From contig CAJNDS010002404.1 of the NCBI GenBank assembly GCA_905221605.1, positions 1 through 62,000 on the forward strand: a stretch of 62,000 nt of DNA. Direction: 5' to 3'. Numbering within the stretch: the stretch's first letter is position 1; the number at the start of each line of letters is the position of its first letter. The position numbers and the translations under genes were made by a program. Shown here piece by piece: positions 32,426-42,846 of this stretch. The notes under the pieces were generated by a model that saw only the letters and a program-made list of their open reading frames with translations, ran no database searches and was not told where the DNA came from. Source of the stretch: Symbiodinium natans (Eukaryota; Sar; Dinophyceae; Suessiales; Symbiodiniaceae).

Positions 32426-34351
32426 GAGCTCTCGGGGCCTTTAGGTTTGGGGTCCCGGGCTGTAGGGCGTTGGTTTTTCGGGCCTTTGGGATTTCGGGCT
32501 TCAGGGATTCTGGGGGGTTTGGGATAACCGGCGTTTTGAGCACCAATCAAAGAATCCTATAGTCCCTACCCCACCCCACCCCACCCCCCCCCCCACCCCC
32601 CCCCCCCCCCAAAAAAAAAAAAAAAAACAATAAAAATAGATAAACTCAACCCCTGCTAGAACTACTCATGACCCGAAACCCTCAAACCCAAGCAGCTCCT
32701 GACGCCAAGTAACCCAAAAAGTCGAGGCTAGTGTACTTCTTCGGCGAAGGCAGGCTGCGACTTTACACAGAGTTTTTGGCTTAGGGCTTTAGGGTTTCAG
32801 GGTTTGTGGTTGAGGGTTTGGAGGGTTTGGGTTGGAAAGGTCACCTCCAACGAACTATACAGGGAGCCCTATCCCGTCAGAAGGCGTAGGTTGGATTTTC
32901 TGCTTCTTCGCTTGGACTGGCAAGGGCATAGTAATTGGTCAGCAAAGTACAGCGGCCCTTTTGTCCTTCCTTCTTGGGTGATAGGGTTGTGGCTTCGGGA
33001 GTCGGGGATTTCGCTGGTTCAGAGCCAGATCATCGGATTCAGCTGGTGTCGCTGCTTTTCTTGCACCTCTTCATAACAGAAAGATCTGTTCAGGGTTGAG
33101 GGCTTAGGGCTTAGGGTTTGGGGTTGGTGCATCACAGCTCTTTCAAGATGCCAGAAGCATCAGGCATGGACGGCGGTCATGCTCAATGGTAACGCCAGGA
33201 AGGGCAAGGGTAACGCGTTGCAACCCCTTCTTAAAGCCAGAGTAGACCCTAAGCCCGAAACCCAAGACACTTATCTTTGTCTTTGCAGTCCTTTCATCCT
33301 CCAAGTGGGTAGGTCTCTAAATTAGGGTCCAGTTTTAGGTCCCCGACACCCTTAGAATAAGGACACAAAAAGGTACCCTAAACCCTTAACCCCAAGCCCT
33401 AAACCCTAATTCAGAGAACTGCCCAAGTGCGAGCCATGTCTCGGCTCAAGAAACTTTTGCTGCTGCTTCCAGGCCCCCAAACGATGCAAACCCCCAACCC
33501 TGAACCTCTAAGCCCTTAGTGCTTCTGAAAATTGGGGATTTAGCGTTTAGGGTTAGGGTTTAGGGTTTAGGGTTTAGGGTTTAGGGTTTAGGGTTTAGGG
33601 TTTAGGGGGTGCTCCGTCGGAGGTTCTTCATGATCTTGCTTGGAGTTGAGTACCTCAAGCAGACCCCCGATCTAGAGCGATGGCCCTGAGGGTTCAGGGT
33701 TTCCGGCCCCCTAAACGCAGCTCTTTCAACCACGAACCTACAGTCCCACGCCCTACAGCCAGACATCTCAAGCTCTAAATCCTACGCCACCAAACCCCCA
33801 AAGCCAAAACCCCCAAACACCTAAGCCCTAAACCCTAGAAGACCCCTTAAATACTAAACCGAAATCTTAAACAAAAGGCTAAAGCGAAATCTTAAACAAA
33901 AGGAAGCTGCCATGAGCTCGGAATGGCCAGCAATGGTATCCCTTTGTGGGTTCCAGTATAAACACAGGTTCGCACACCCCAACAACCCTACTCTAACTAG
34001 TCAGGCCCCTCAGTTCATCTTAAGCAATCCGGGCTTCTACTCGCAAATGTCCATTGGGCCCAGGGTTGAGGGTTTAGTGTTTAGGGTTTAGAGTTTAGGG
34101 GTTAGGGGTTTAGGGGTTAAGGGTTTAGGGAATGGTTGAGGTGTGGGGTGTCGGGTTTCGGTTTTGGGGCTTACACCTTAGAAGGATCTTGGGGAGGCCT
34201 CAGAACCAACGGCTACAAAGGCATTCTGCATGACCCGAAGACTCCAAGTATACAAAGGTTTAGGGTTTAGGGTTTAGGGTTTAGGGTTTAGGGTTTAGGG
34301 CAAAGAGTATCCCATGTTGGGGCATGAAGTCTATAAACAGTCCTACTTTGA

Positions 34352-34431
34352 GCTAATTGGAGTCTTAGGGTTATTACGCTAATTGGAGTCTTAGGGTTAT
34401 TACGCTAATTGGAGTCTTAGGGTTATTACGC
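34352..34431 (+). repeat. 26-bp minisatellite, three copies
   Basis: Unit GCTAATTGGAGTCTTAGGG plus TTATTAC, repeated at 34352, 34378 and 34404 without change. It ends about 50 nt before the start codon of the membrane protein gene. Confidence 0.95.
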
Positions 34432-34478
34432 TTGCTGAGCTTGTCTGTTTGATTGTTAGCTTTGCATCCATTTCCGCC

Positions 34479-34826
34479 ATGTCTCGCCGATCCGTGAGTG
34501 AAGAGACCGTGTTTAATGCAGAACTTGAGTCCGATGTTGCAGACCCAAGTGAGATGTGCGAGATGCAAAACTTGCTTGATACCACTGAGCATTCCATCAG
34601 CGATGGCTTGTGGCCAATTTACGACCAATGCATCATGATTGCACTAGCACAGTTCGCCTGCGCGCCTCTGATCTTCGTTGTTTCTCGCAGAGGCAACGAC
34701 CATGCTGCTGGAGTGATCCTCGTTCTAATGCTGGTCTGCTCCACTGGCTTCCAGTATTGGCTGGCAGGTAAGCTGGTTTTCTGGTTGAAGCGACAACCCA
34801 GGGGCAAGTGGCAGCACTCTATCGAC
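34479..34826 (+). CDS. Multi-pass membrane protein, exon 1
   Basis: Start ATG at 34479 in context CCGCCATGTC. An acidic, soluble N-terminal stretch of about 45 residues (MSRRSVSEETVFNAELES first) precedes hydrophobic segments near residues 52-70 and 78-100. A GT donor (GTAAGC) at 34768 would leave phase 1, which clashes with exon 2. A GC donor after GAC at 34827 is in phase 0 and gives a clean join through HSID. No family is recognised. No telomeric array occurs in the gene or its roughly 140-nt intron, unlike its surroundings. Confidence 0.7.
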
Positions 34827-34967
34827 GCTCTGTCTCACTTGAACGGTCGCTGCGGGATGCGTTGCGTTGCTTTGTCATAGTTGGGTAACGTTTTACATGT
34901 TTAAGGGTACTTAACCCAATAAGGAATATAAATATACATTTTCCATACTATCCCAACCATGTCCTAG

Positions 34968-35765
34968 GCTACATCGGGTGGACTGGCATGTATGTTGGGC
35001 ACATTGGAAGCAGTTGATCCAGCTCTCGACGCTTGGGCGGCTGCGAATGCCTATAGCCTTTACACAGGGCCAGTTAAAGAAAAGTTCACGGCCGCCTGGG
35101 AGGACGCGCCTCCAGCAGGCTGGCTCGTTGCTCGATTGGGTTTGCTCGGTATTCTCTTCTCGATACTTCTGGGCTCGATGCTGTGCCAGCTGATTGCTTT
35201 GCGTTGGCTCGTCCAGCGACACGCAGGACGATTCGACAGATTCGAAGAAGAGGACGATGAGGACGCAGCTTTTGCAATGTGGTACAATTGGAAGCACACT
35301 ACAGACATTGGTGGCTTGCTTATACTACATGACGTCTTTGATAAGCTGCTCCATGCAGAACTAGAGCATGACGTGGAAGAGAAGTTATATCCCGTCGTGG
35401 ACAGGTTTCATAGTTTTTTGCCCAAGGTGGTCGCAGAAGCACTGCCGAGCTTTTGGTTTCAGATTTCCATCTTCGCATTGACATATGACTCGTGTCCTTT
35501 CAACAAGTATGTGGTCAACATCGCGTCCATCACCAGCAGCATTGCTTGCGTCTCGAACCTCCTGCGTCTGCAGATGACGACCTTATGTCAGACGTGGCAC
35601 TACACCTCGAAGAGACCCAGCGCAAGTGCTGGTGGGTTCTTGTATTGGCTGAATCTCCCGGTTGCACTTCTTGCGCTGTGCTGTTTCATTGCTTGCCTGG
35701 CACGCTTCGCAGGTGTGTGGATTTGTCCCAGCCACATACTGGTGCTTTCTCATGGATGCTTCTGA
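34968..35765 (+). CDS. Multi-pass membrane protein, exon 2
   Basis: Acceptor CATGTCCTAG; frame starts ATSGGLACMLGTLEAVDP and stays open for 265 codons to TGA at 35763-35765, by far the longest convincing coding stretch here. Hydrophobic segments include LGLLGILFSILLGSMLCQL, FWFQISIFALTYD, a stretch near NIASITSSIACVSNLL, and LPVALLALCCFIACLA near the C-terminus. An acidic patch (EEEDDEDAA) follows the first. From about 35700 the +1 frame is also good and would extend to TGA at 35848-35850, so a small frameshift or different 3' end is possible. With exon 1 the protein is about 381 residues. Function unknown. Confidence 0.8.
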   Translation, partial: ATSGGLACMLGTLEAVDPALDAWAAANAYSLYTGPVKEKFTAAWEDAPPAGWLVARLGLLGILFSILLGSMLCQLIALRWLVQRHAGRFDRFEEEDDEDAAFAMWYNWKHTTDIGGLLILHDVFDKLLHAELEHDVEEKLYPVVDRFHSFLPKVVAEALPSFWFQISIFALTYDSCPFNKYVVNIASITSSIACVSNLLRLQMTTLCQTWHYTSKRPSASAGGFLYWLNLPVALLALCCFIACLARFAGVWICPSHILVLSHGCF

Positions 35766-35947
35766 AGCCGCTAGCACTCTTTCTGGCATGATCCGGCTTG
35801 CGTCGTACGGTTGCACGGGATGCGCAGACTATGCCAGGAACCTGAGGTGATGTGATAAATCAGAACAGAAACCGTGATCGCAGGAGCCATACAGAGCAGC
35901 CAGTCAGAATGCATATCATATCTGCAGGCAGCACACATATGGGAGCA

Positions 35948-36012
35948 CTATGTATGTATGTATGTATGTATGTATGTATGTATGTATGTATGTATGTATG
36001 TATGTATGTATC
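35948..36012 (+). repeat. (TATG)n microsatellite
   Basis: About 15 TATG units followed by degenerate TATG/TGTG repeats to about 36330, all downstream of the membrane protein gene. Confidence 0.95.
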
Positions 36013-36773
36013 TGTTTGTCTACCTACCGATCTATCTATACATATACACACACATGGGTGCATGTATGCATATATGTAAGTAAGTAAGTATGCATGTACG
36101 TATGTACGTATGCATGTATGCATGTATGTGTGTATGTATATGTGTAGGTGTATGTGTATGTGTGTGTGTGTGTGTGTGTATATACACACGTGCACACATT
36201 CAAACATACACATATCTGTGTGTACATTTTTGCTTTTTTGGTATGGACATATCTATGTGTGTGTGTGTGGCTGTGTGTGTGTATGTATGTATGTATGTGT
36301 GTATTTATATCATGCATGCATACATGCGGACATAGATACATGCATACTCTCGTAAGGCTCTTAAGTACATTCAGTGGACACATATGTATACACATCCTTG
36401 ACTTGAGTCGTTTGATTCTGGGTTAGGTTTGCATTTCGTGTCTCTCTGTCTCTCTTTTCTTTCCCTCTCTCTCTCTCTCTCTGTCTCCGTCTCTCTCCCT
36501 CCCTCTGGCTCCCGTAGGGGTCGTGGGGACAAAGCTTCTTCTTCTTCTTTATAGGGAGCCTCGGCTTCTCTAATCCACAGTACTCTAACCCTACACCCCA
36601 TGAACATAATGATAGAATCGCGATAATCTTTGGGGGGGATCAGCACCCCTACGAACCCCTTAAGGTGCTCCCGCGAGTTCTTGCGGTTTAGGGTTTAGGG
36701 TTTAGGGTTTAGGGTTTAGGGTTTAGGGTTAGGGTTTCTTGGGAGGTTTGGGATCTCGGGTCTGCTACCACAG

Positions 36774-36826
36774 GCCGAGGTCAGCTCGAGCTGACGCCCT
36801 TTGACGAGGACGGACGCTTAAACTCG
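36774..36826 (+). CDS. Internal exon, unidentified
   Basis: Acceptor TCTGCTACCACAG. Frame RGQLELTPFDEDGRLNS, GC donor (TCG then GCGTCC), phase 0. A TTTAGGG array lies upstream. Confidence 0.5.
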
Positions 36827-37470
36827 GCGTCCTCTGGGCCGTGCATGGGAGGGAGGGAGGGACGGAGGGAGAGAGGGACCTCGCCGAGGCTCACTTAAGG
36901 GCGCGCTGCGGGAAGGACCTACCAAGTCTCTCTCTTCCCCGATCCTCCACGTAAACTCTACGCCCCTGAACCCTGAACTGGTGGGAAGTTTCGAACCCCG
37001 AAACAGAGGCACAGACCAGGTCTATTTGTATTCTTATTGTGTTCAAACATTGGGTCAGGCCCCCGCACACACAAAAAAACAAAAGAACTAGTAAATAAAA
37101 TCGCGGCATTGCTATGCGGTCGTGCTAGGACCCTGTTCTGAATCTAGTGACGTCTTTTGAGACTACGACTGTATGGGAGGCCCTACATATGACCCTAAAC
37201 CCTGCAAGGCCTAAACTGCTACCAGAAGCTTGCCTGTGATCGTCACTTGGAAAGACGTAAAGCCCAAAAACCCTAAGCCCAAGCCCTAAACCCCCTAAAG
37301 CCCTAAAACCCCAAAACCCTGAAGGCCCAGACCAGAAAGCCCATACAGCCCGTAAGGCACATAGAAGCCCACACAGCCCCTAAAGCTCCAAAGCCCTAAT
37401 CCCCATAGCCCATTAAGAAGCATAGAAGCCCATAGAAGCCGCCAAAAGGCCCCAAAGCCCTCCAAAGCCC

Positions 37471-37536
37471 TCCTTAATGGGGATTATAATCAGGGGTACG
37501 ATGATCCCTGATAAGGACTGTCAGTATAAGGGGAAC
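37471..37536. mobile_element. Family A element cut by a CCCTAAA array
   Basis: TCCTTAATGGGGATTATAAT and ATAAGGACTGTCAGTATAAG are family A arms. The right terminus stops at GGGGAAC where the other copies continue ATCCCA, and CCCTAAA repeats begin directly. The left outer end is also missing. Confidence 0.7.
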
Positions 37537-37657
37537 CCTAAACCCTAAACCCTAAACCCTAAACCCTAAACCCTAAACCCTAAACCCTAAACCCTAAACC
37601 CTAAACCCTAAACCCTAAACCCTAAACCCTAAACCCTAAACCCTAAACCCTAAACCC
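37535..37657 (-). repeat. (CCCTAAA)17 array
   Basis: Uninterrupted array joined directly to the truncated family A element. It ends 17 nt before the next acceptor. Confidence 0.95.
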
Positions 37658-37674
37658 AACGTCAACGCCCTGAG

Positions 37675-37738
37675 CTGTTCGTAACGATGCCCCGTGAGGA
37701 CTCCCAGGCTGTTGAGATCTCGCCTGGAGCTTACGAGG
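37675..37738 (+). CDS. Internal exon, unidentified
   Basis: Acceptor AACGCCCTGAG. Frame LFVTMPREDSQAVEISPGAY then EG, GC donor (GAGG then GCTTTT), phase 1. TAA follows seven bases later if the donor is not used. Confidence 0.5.
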
Positions 37739-37797
37739 GCTTTTAAGGGGTTTAGGGGTGTGCTGGGAGCAAAAAAAACCGCAGCGGTTTAGGGTTT

Positions 37798-37898
37798 CGG
37801 GGTTTCGGGGTTTAGGGGTTTAGGGGTTTAGGGGTTGAGGGGTTTAGGGGTTTAGAGGTTTAGGGGTTTAGGGGTTTAGGGGTTTAGGGGTTTAGGGT
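37798..37898 (+). repeat. (GGGGTTTA)n variant array
   Basis: A block of 8-bp units GGGGTTTA with rare GGGGTTGA and GGGGTTTC, then a few canonical TTTAGGG. Confidence 0.9.
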
Positions 37899-38670
37899 TT
37901 AGGGTTTAGGGTTTAGGGTTAGGGCGGTGGGGTGAGACAAAGGTGACAAAGGAAACCCTGAAAACCTTGCAGACCACAAGGGCGGTGGGGTGAGAAAAGG
38001 ACGGCTTACGGCCAAAGCCCTTAACCTTAAACTCTCAAACCCTAAACCCCTAACCTTTTTTTCCCGAAGCCCTAAAGCGCAAGCCTCTTTGTCAGTGCTG
38101 AACAGCCTCAGTCCTAAACTCAGAATTGTCTTGGAGAAGGCGCCCTTTCCCGCCCCCACTCAGGACAGAGCCTGATATGCTGGTGGTGTCCTCAGGAACT
38201 GTCTGGCTTCATCGGGCTTCGGACGGGAAATAGAAGCCTAAAGCCTAGTAATCCTGTTGGGGCAGAGCTGCTTGGGAGCGAGCTTTCTGCCAGCCTTCGT
38301 GTTGTGGGGTGGTATGAGGAGTTTAAGGTTTCGGGCAATGAGAGCTGCAACGCTTGCCAGCTCCAGCCCGATTGGCGATGCTGCCCCTTAGGCTTTGTGG
38401 GTTTCCTTGGGGGCTCCAAGGCTTTGAAAGGCTTACGAGGTTCCCTGGGTCTAACTTGCACGGTTTCTTTGCCAGATTTCGGGTCTGGTTTTCAGATGCT
38501 CCCAGGTGATCCTTCGTGCAGATCAGATGCACCACAAGCATCAGTCTAGCAGAGGCGCGGCCGGTTGGTGAACACCCAGGTAGCCTAGACCTGAGCCCAA
38601 ATATGGGTATGCCCATCCTGAACCCTCTAAAACCCGAAACCCTAAACCCTAAACCCTAAACCCTATTCAG

Positions 38671-38702
38671 GTCCTTACATGAGGGGGCCAGCCGGGGGGG
38701 GT
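38671..38702 (+). CDS. Candidate internal exon
   Basis: Acceptor CCCTATTCAG. In the phase of the preceding exon it reads PYMRGPAGGG to a GC donor (GGT then GCTTGC), phase 0. Another frame is open to a GT donor at 38736. Confidence 0.4.
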
Positions 38703-38897
38703 GCTTGCTAGCAAGGGCATCCTGGAGAGTTTCAGGTGTAGCTTCTTCAGAGTTCATGGCCCCGCTTGCCTCGCCGATGAACCCCCCAAAAAAAACTCAG
38801 GGGGCTGAGGCCAAAACCCTGAACCTTAAACTTAAACCTTGAACCCTAAACCCTAAACCCTAAACCCCAAAAAGTTGCACATCATCAAAGCTCCCAG

Positions 38898-38969
38898 GGG
38901 AGTTTTCCATCATCAGCTGGATCCTCGCAGCAGAGCACTCCACCACGCGAGGGTGGACTGGTGGGCTCA
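38898..38969 (+). CDS. Internal exon, Ser/Gly-rich
   Basis: Acceptor AAAGCTCCCAG. Frame GSFPSSAGSSQQSTPPREGG then LVGS, donor GTAGGA, phase 0. Low-complexity linker character. Confidence 0.5.
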
Positions 38970-39218
38970 GTAGGACTGCCTCCTTTGGCCCTGAGCTGTT
39001 TGTTTTGGGGGCGTTTCTGTTTGGTGGGTTTAGGGTTTAGGATTTAACGTGTAGGGTTTAGGGGTTGGGGGTTGACTGCCTCCTTTGCCTGAAGCTGCTT
39101 GTTGGGGGTTTCTGTTTGGTGTTTAGGGTTTAGCTGGTTTAGCTGGTTAAGGGTTTAGGGGTTGGGGGGTTTAGGGTCGGCTACCCTAAACCCTAAACGC
39201 TAAACCCTGTGATTTCAG

Positions 39219-39261
39219 GGAGGAGAAAGAAATGGAGAGCCGCTCGCCGCGGATGTTCATG
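39219..39261 (+). CDS. Candidate internal exon
   Basis: Acceptor GTGATTTCAG, best frame EEKEMESRSPRMFM, GC donor (ATG then GCCCTT). All three frames are open. Confidence 0.4.
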
Positions 39262-39285
39262 GCCCTTGGGATATTGGATATTACT

Positions 39286-39494
39286 TGGGATGTTCCCCCC
39301 TTATTACTAAGAGTCCTTAATATTACTACTTGCTGAAGAACCCCCAAAAAGTCAAAAGTATTCTCCCTTATAAGGGTAATATAGGGATTACTATTTTTTC
39401 TTTTGGGGGTTCTTAAGCAAATAGTAGAACAGGGTTTATCGTACACCCTACTGTAATCCCTATCAGGGACTGTTAGTATCAGGGGGAACATTCC
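39286..39494. mobile_element. Family A element with a nested family B element
   Basis: Outer ends TTGGGATGTTCCCCCCTTAT and CAGGGGGAACATTCC. The family B copy at 39325-39426 sits between the family A arms. Confidence 0.75.
39325..39426. mobile_element. Family B MITE-like element, nested
   Basis: Ends ACTACTTGCTGAAGAACCCC and GGGGGTTCTTAAGCAAATAG are clear inverted repeats of about 20 bp. Confidence 0.75.
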
Positions 39495-40220
39495 ACGATA
39501 GTTACCCTTGTTGGGCTTAAGGGGATCATGTTTAGGATCATGTTCAGGAGGGTTTTCAAAGGTCAACAGAGGTCTAGCTGCGGAGGTTCATGGGTTTAGG
39601 GTTCAGGGTTCCCCTAAACCCCAAACCCTAAACCCTAAACCCCAAACCCTAAACCCTAAACCCTAAACCCAAACCCTAAACCCTAAACCCATCAAGCTTT
39701 AGGGCTTCGGGGCTTGGAGGATCCTACGTTTAGGGTTTAGGGTTTAGGGTTTAGGGTTTTAGGATTTGGGAGTTTAGGGGTTTAAGGATTGGGGCAGCTG
39801 GACAAAGAAGGAGTTTGGGATTTAGGGTTTGAGGGCCTTTTGGGTTTTGGGTTTGGAGCAACTGACTGGGTTAGAAGCCGGGTTTAGGGATTCAAGTCCT
39901 CGCTCCAAGGAAGGTTTCTTTTGTTATAAACGGATTGTACGGGTTTAGGGTTTAGGGTTTGGGGTTTGGGGTTTGGGGTTTGGGGTTTAGGGTTTAGGGT
40001 TTGGCTTGCAGCCTTGCTTGATTTAAGTAGAGGCACTATGGGCATTCGCCATCGCTGATCATAGGTATACTTGCAGTACTCAAGAAAGGCGCCTTTTGCA
40101 ACTTCCTACCCCTAGGGGCAAAATTTGGTACCCTACAATGTCGGAAACCCCACAAAAACCCAAAACCCTAAACCTCGAACTCCCAAAAAGAACAACAATG
40201 AAAGCAAAGCCCAGCCGCAG

Positions 40221-40296
40221 GACCCTTGGCGTTGCCCTTCCCACGGCACGCGAGCTCATCGAGTGGTCGCAAGAGCGAATAAAGGAGCCAGAGAGT
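40221..40296 (+). CDS. Internal exon, unidentified
   Basis: Acceptor CAGCCGCAG. Frame TLGVALPTARELIEWSQERI then KEPE. The 3' end is uncertain because the exon runs into a (GAGGGA)n tract. Confidence 0.45.
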
Positions 40297-40354
40297 GGGG
40301 GAGAGGGAGAGGGAGAGGGAGAGGGAGAGGGAGAGGGAGAGGGAGAGGGAGAGA
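40297..40354 (+). repeat. (GAGGGA)n purine tract
   Basis: About nine GAGGGA units followed by GAGAGAAAGGG. Confidence 0.9.
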
Positions 40355-40530
40355 GAAAGGGAGACAGAGAGTGGGAAGGGGACGTGCGTGGAAAGCTTGG
40401 GTTTAGAGGTTGTAGGCCGTTTATGGGTTTGTAAAGAGTTTAGGGATTTAGGAGTTTGGGATTACGGGTCTAGGAGGGTTTAATGAAATGACGGCATCAA
40501 CACCCTGAGCCCCAAACTCCAGCTTTCCAG

Positions 40531-40602
40531 GACTTGGTAGAGATGGAAGACACCGAGAAGTTTCAAACAGAAGTACCGCGAGAGTGGCATCGACCTCACT
40601 GT
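40531..40602 (+). CDS. Internal exon, unidentified
   Basis: Acceptor CAGCTTTCCAG. Frame DLVEMEDTEKFQTEVPREWH then RPHC, GC donor (TGT then GCGCTT). Not assigned to a family. Confidence 0.5.
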
Positions 40603-40902
40603 GCGCTTGGGGGGGAGGGGGAGTTTTTCAGATGCAAATGTTCTGACGCTTTCTTGCTTGAACGTTGGCGCTGGATTCATCTAAATGGGGGACCTTTCTT
40701 AAAGGCGCGTATTGGGGGGGGGGGGGGGGCTTGCTTGTGTCTCATACTGCGTTCTCCTGGCCAATCCAGGAACGCCTTACAAAACAGCTGCCTGCCATGG
40801 AGTATGAGGCAGCACCGCCATGGCCGAACCAGCCCACTTGGGGGTTTAGGAAGCCCCTAAACCCTCAACCCTAAACCCTAAACCCTAAGCCCACTGAGGC
40901 AG

Positions 40903-40990
40903 CTGATGATGCGCCACTCCTTCTTCCGAAATAACCACAACCCCGTGGCTGTTCGGGGTGAAGCGCCGACCTCAGCGAAGGATGCCAAAA
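40903..40990 (+). CDS. Internal exon, unidentified
   Basis: Acceptor CACTGAGGCAG. Frame LMMRHSFFRNNHNPVAVRGE then APTSAKDAK, GC donor (AAAA then GCGCCC), phase 1. Bracketed by CCCTAAA upstream and TTTAGGG downstream. Confidence 0.55.
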
Positions 40991-41091
40991 GCGCCCAAAC
41001 ATGTCCTGCTAGGGTTTAGGGTATAGGGTTTAGGGTTTCGGGTTTAGGGTTTAGGGTAGATCAGTGCGCCTGCCTTGCTTTTTGCATCTAG

Positions 41092-41131
41092 GCGAGGAGC
41101 TCTTTGAAGTCACTCAGCTCCGTTCAACAGG
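41092..41131 (+). CDS. Candidate short exon
   Basis: Acceptor TTGCTTTTTGCATCTAG, frame EELFEVTQLRSTG. The donor is unclear (GG/GATTAT would be a GA donor). Confidence 0.35.
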
Positions 41132-41613
41132 GATTATTTGTGGCCTTATGGGCTGCTTCAGGGAGCATAGGGATTAGGGTTTAGGGTTTGGGGGTTTAGG
41201 GCCTTTAGGGTTTAGGGTTTAGGGTTTAGGGTTTAGGGTTTAGGGTTTAGGGTTTAGGGTTTAGGGTTTAGGGGTCCACTTCAACCTCGCCACGTACCAG
41301 CCAACTTTTCGTTGCGGGAGCAGCCGGGACATTTAAAGTAGACTATGACCTCATTTTCGAGCCAGCTAATACATCCCAAGAACATTCATGAAGGGCCTTT
41401 TTCCAACCTTTCTGCCTTCAAAGTCCTACAACCCCTAAAACGCTAAACCCTCAAACACCATGGACCCCAAAAACCCCGACCCTCCACCTGATTTGTCTCA
41501 CTCACTCTGAGGCCGGGCACATGCCAACCACCAGCTCCAATCGAATCCTGCAACTTATCTGAATGAACTCTGTCTGTTTGTTTCTCTCTCTGTTTCTCTC
41601 TCCTCTCTCTCTC

Positions 41614-41651
<38 letters not shown>

Positions 41652-41799
41652 TCCCTGCCTTTATCTAGGTCATATATCAAGAACAGTTAGGGGGGGGGGG
41701 GGGAGCATGAAGAACTTCAGAGACTTGTGGCTTCCTTACTTGAGCATCCACAGAGCTCTCTCTGTCCTTTTTGAGAGCTTTTGGGGTTGTAGCGGTCTT

Positions 41800-41803
<4 letters not shown>

Positions 41804-41869
<66 letters not shown>
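41804..41869 (+). repeat. (CT)n microsatellite
   Basis: About 60 bp of CT repeats; a second, less regular CT tract lies at 41582-41650. Confidence 0.95.
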
Positions 41870-41870
<1 letters not shown>

Positions 41871-41970
41871 AAACCTAAACCCTCACACCCTTTCCTTCTT
41901 TGCTTCGGCCAAAGAGCCAACGCCTGAACCCTAAACCCTAAACCCTAAACCCTAAACCCTAAACCCCAAG

Positions 41971-42071
41971 TTCAAAAGCCGCCAGCCAAGGTGGGAGGTG
42001 ATGAATCAGGGTGCGGGGCCTCGGTGTTGTTCGGGAGCGGTGGTTCGTGCGTGGGGCTTTGGGGAACCCAT
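41971..42071 (+). CDS. Internal exon, Gly-rich
   Basis: Acceptor AAACCCCAAG. The 33-codon frame includes KPPAKVGGDESGCGASVLFG and ends LWGTH at GT 42072. The sequence CCCATGTGTAGAC at this boundary is repeated 54 bp downstream beyond a TTTAGGG array. Confidence 0.5.
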
Positions 42072-42678
42072 GTGTAGACCAGTTTAGGGTTTAGGGTTTA
42101 GGGTTTAGGGTTCAGGGGGCCCCATGTGTAGACTTCGGAATCATCCCAGTTCTTCGGGTGGACGGCTTAGAGTTTAGGGTTCTGGGTGTGGGGTTCACCA
42201 CAGCCACAACCGCACACTGCTACAAAGCAGCCGCTCAGAGCATGGCATGTAAAAACAGACAGGCTGAAGGCGGCACCAGCAAGCAGGTGCCAAGCAAAGA
42301 AGAGCCAGGTACGCGCAGTGCCACCCTGTATTCCCTTATGTAGTAGCGGCCGGAAGAATTTCGACTAGCATCCCCTTATGGAGTTCTGCTAAAATAACCC
42401 AAAAAGCCCTAGGGGCGGGGGGGGAAAACGGGGGGGGGGGGGGGGGGCAGGGCGGGGCCTGCTTTTGTGGTTATGGCTCCCTCACGAAATTCATGAGACC
42501 ATGTTATAAGTATACACGAACCTACGAATATGATATTAGAATACTGTATATTTATATGTATGTATATACATATATGTATGTACTGAGAATGTTGCTATGC
42601 CCTAACTCCGAAAATTCATCTTACAATATACCTGGGCACCCTGTCTTTCTCCTAGCTCACCGGTCCCACCAGAAGCAG

Positions 42679-42728
42679 TAAACCCTAAACCCTAAACCCT
42701 AAACCCTAAACCCTAAACCCTAAACCCT
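42679..42728 (-). repeat. (CCCTAAA)7 array before the first ketosynthase exon
   Basis: Clean C-rich array ending 22 nt before the acceptor at 42750. Confidence 0.93.
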
Positions 42729-42750
42729 ACAAAACCCATTCCTGATAAAG

Positions 42751-42846
42751 ATCCCTTGCGGAGGTGCAGACTTCGTGACCGAAGTGCCCTACATGCGCTG
42801 GGACCACACCCTCTACTACGACGAGGATCCCAACTGCTGGATGCAG
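42751..42846 (+). CDS. Polyketide synthase ketosynthase (KS), exon K1
   Basis: Encodes the N-terminal KS signature GGADFVTEVPYMRWDHTLYY then DEDPNCWMQ, matching the conserved xVTEVPxxRWDxxxYYDxDP region of type I polyketide synthase KS domains (chain-extending condensation). Acceptor CCTGATAAAG, or GAGGTGCAG at 42769. The GC donor at 42847 is phase 0; a GA donor after TG at 42840 would be phase 2 and join the exon at 44116 directly. The upstream half of the KS N-terminus was not found. Confidence 0.85.

Noticed and set aside
32804-33076. 90-codon + frame as a gene
   Set aside because: No motif, starts in degenerate TTTAGGG-like repeat, no acceptor or donor pattern; treated as intronic.
33430-33455. 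Dinoflagellate spliced-leader relic near GAGCCATGTCTCGGCTCAAG
   Set aside because: It matches the leader only loosely, with insertions, and lies within a stretch that is open in another frame.
35860-36395. His/Tyr/Met/Cys-rich frames
   Set aside because: They are readings of TATG and TG microsatellite DNA.
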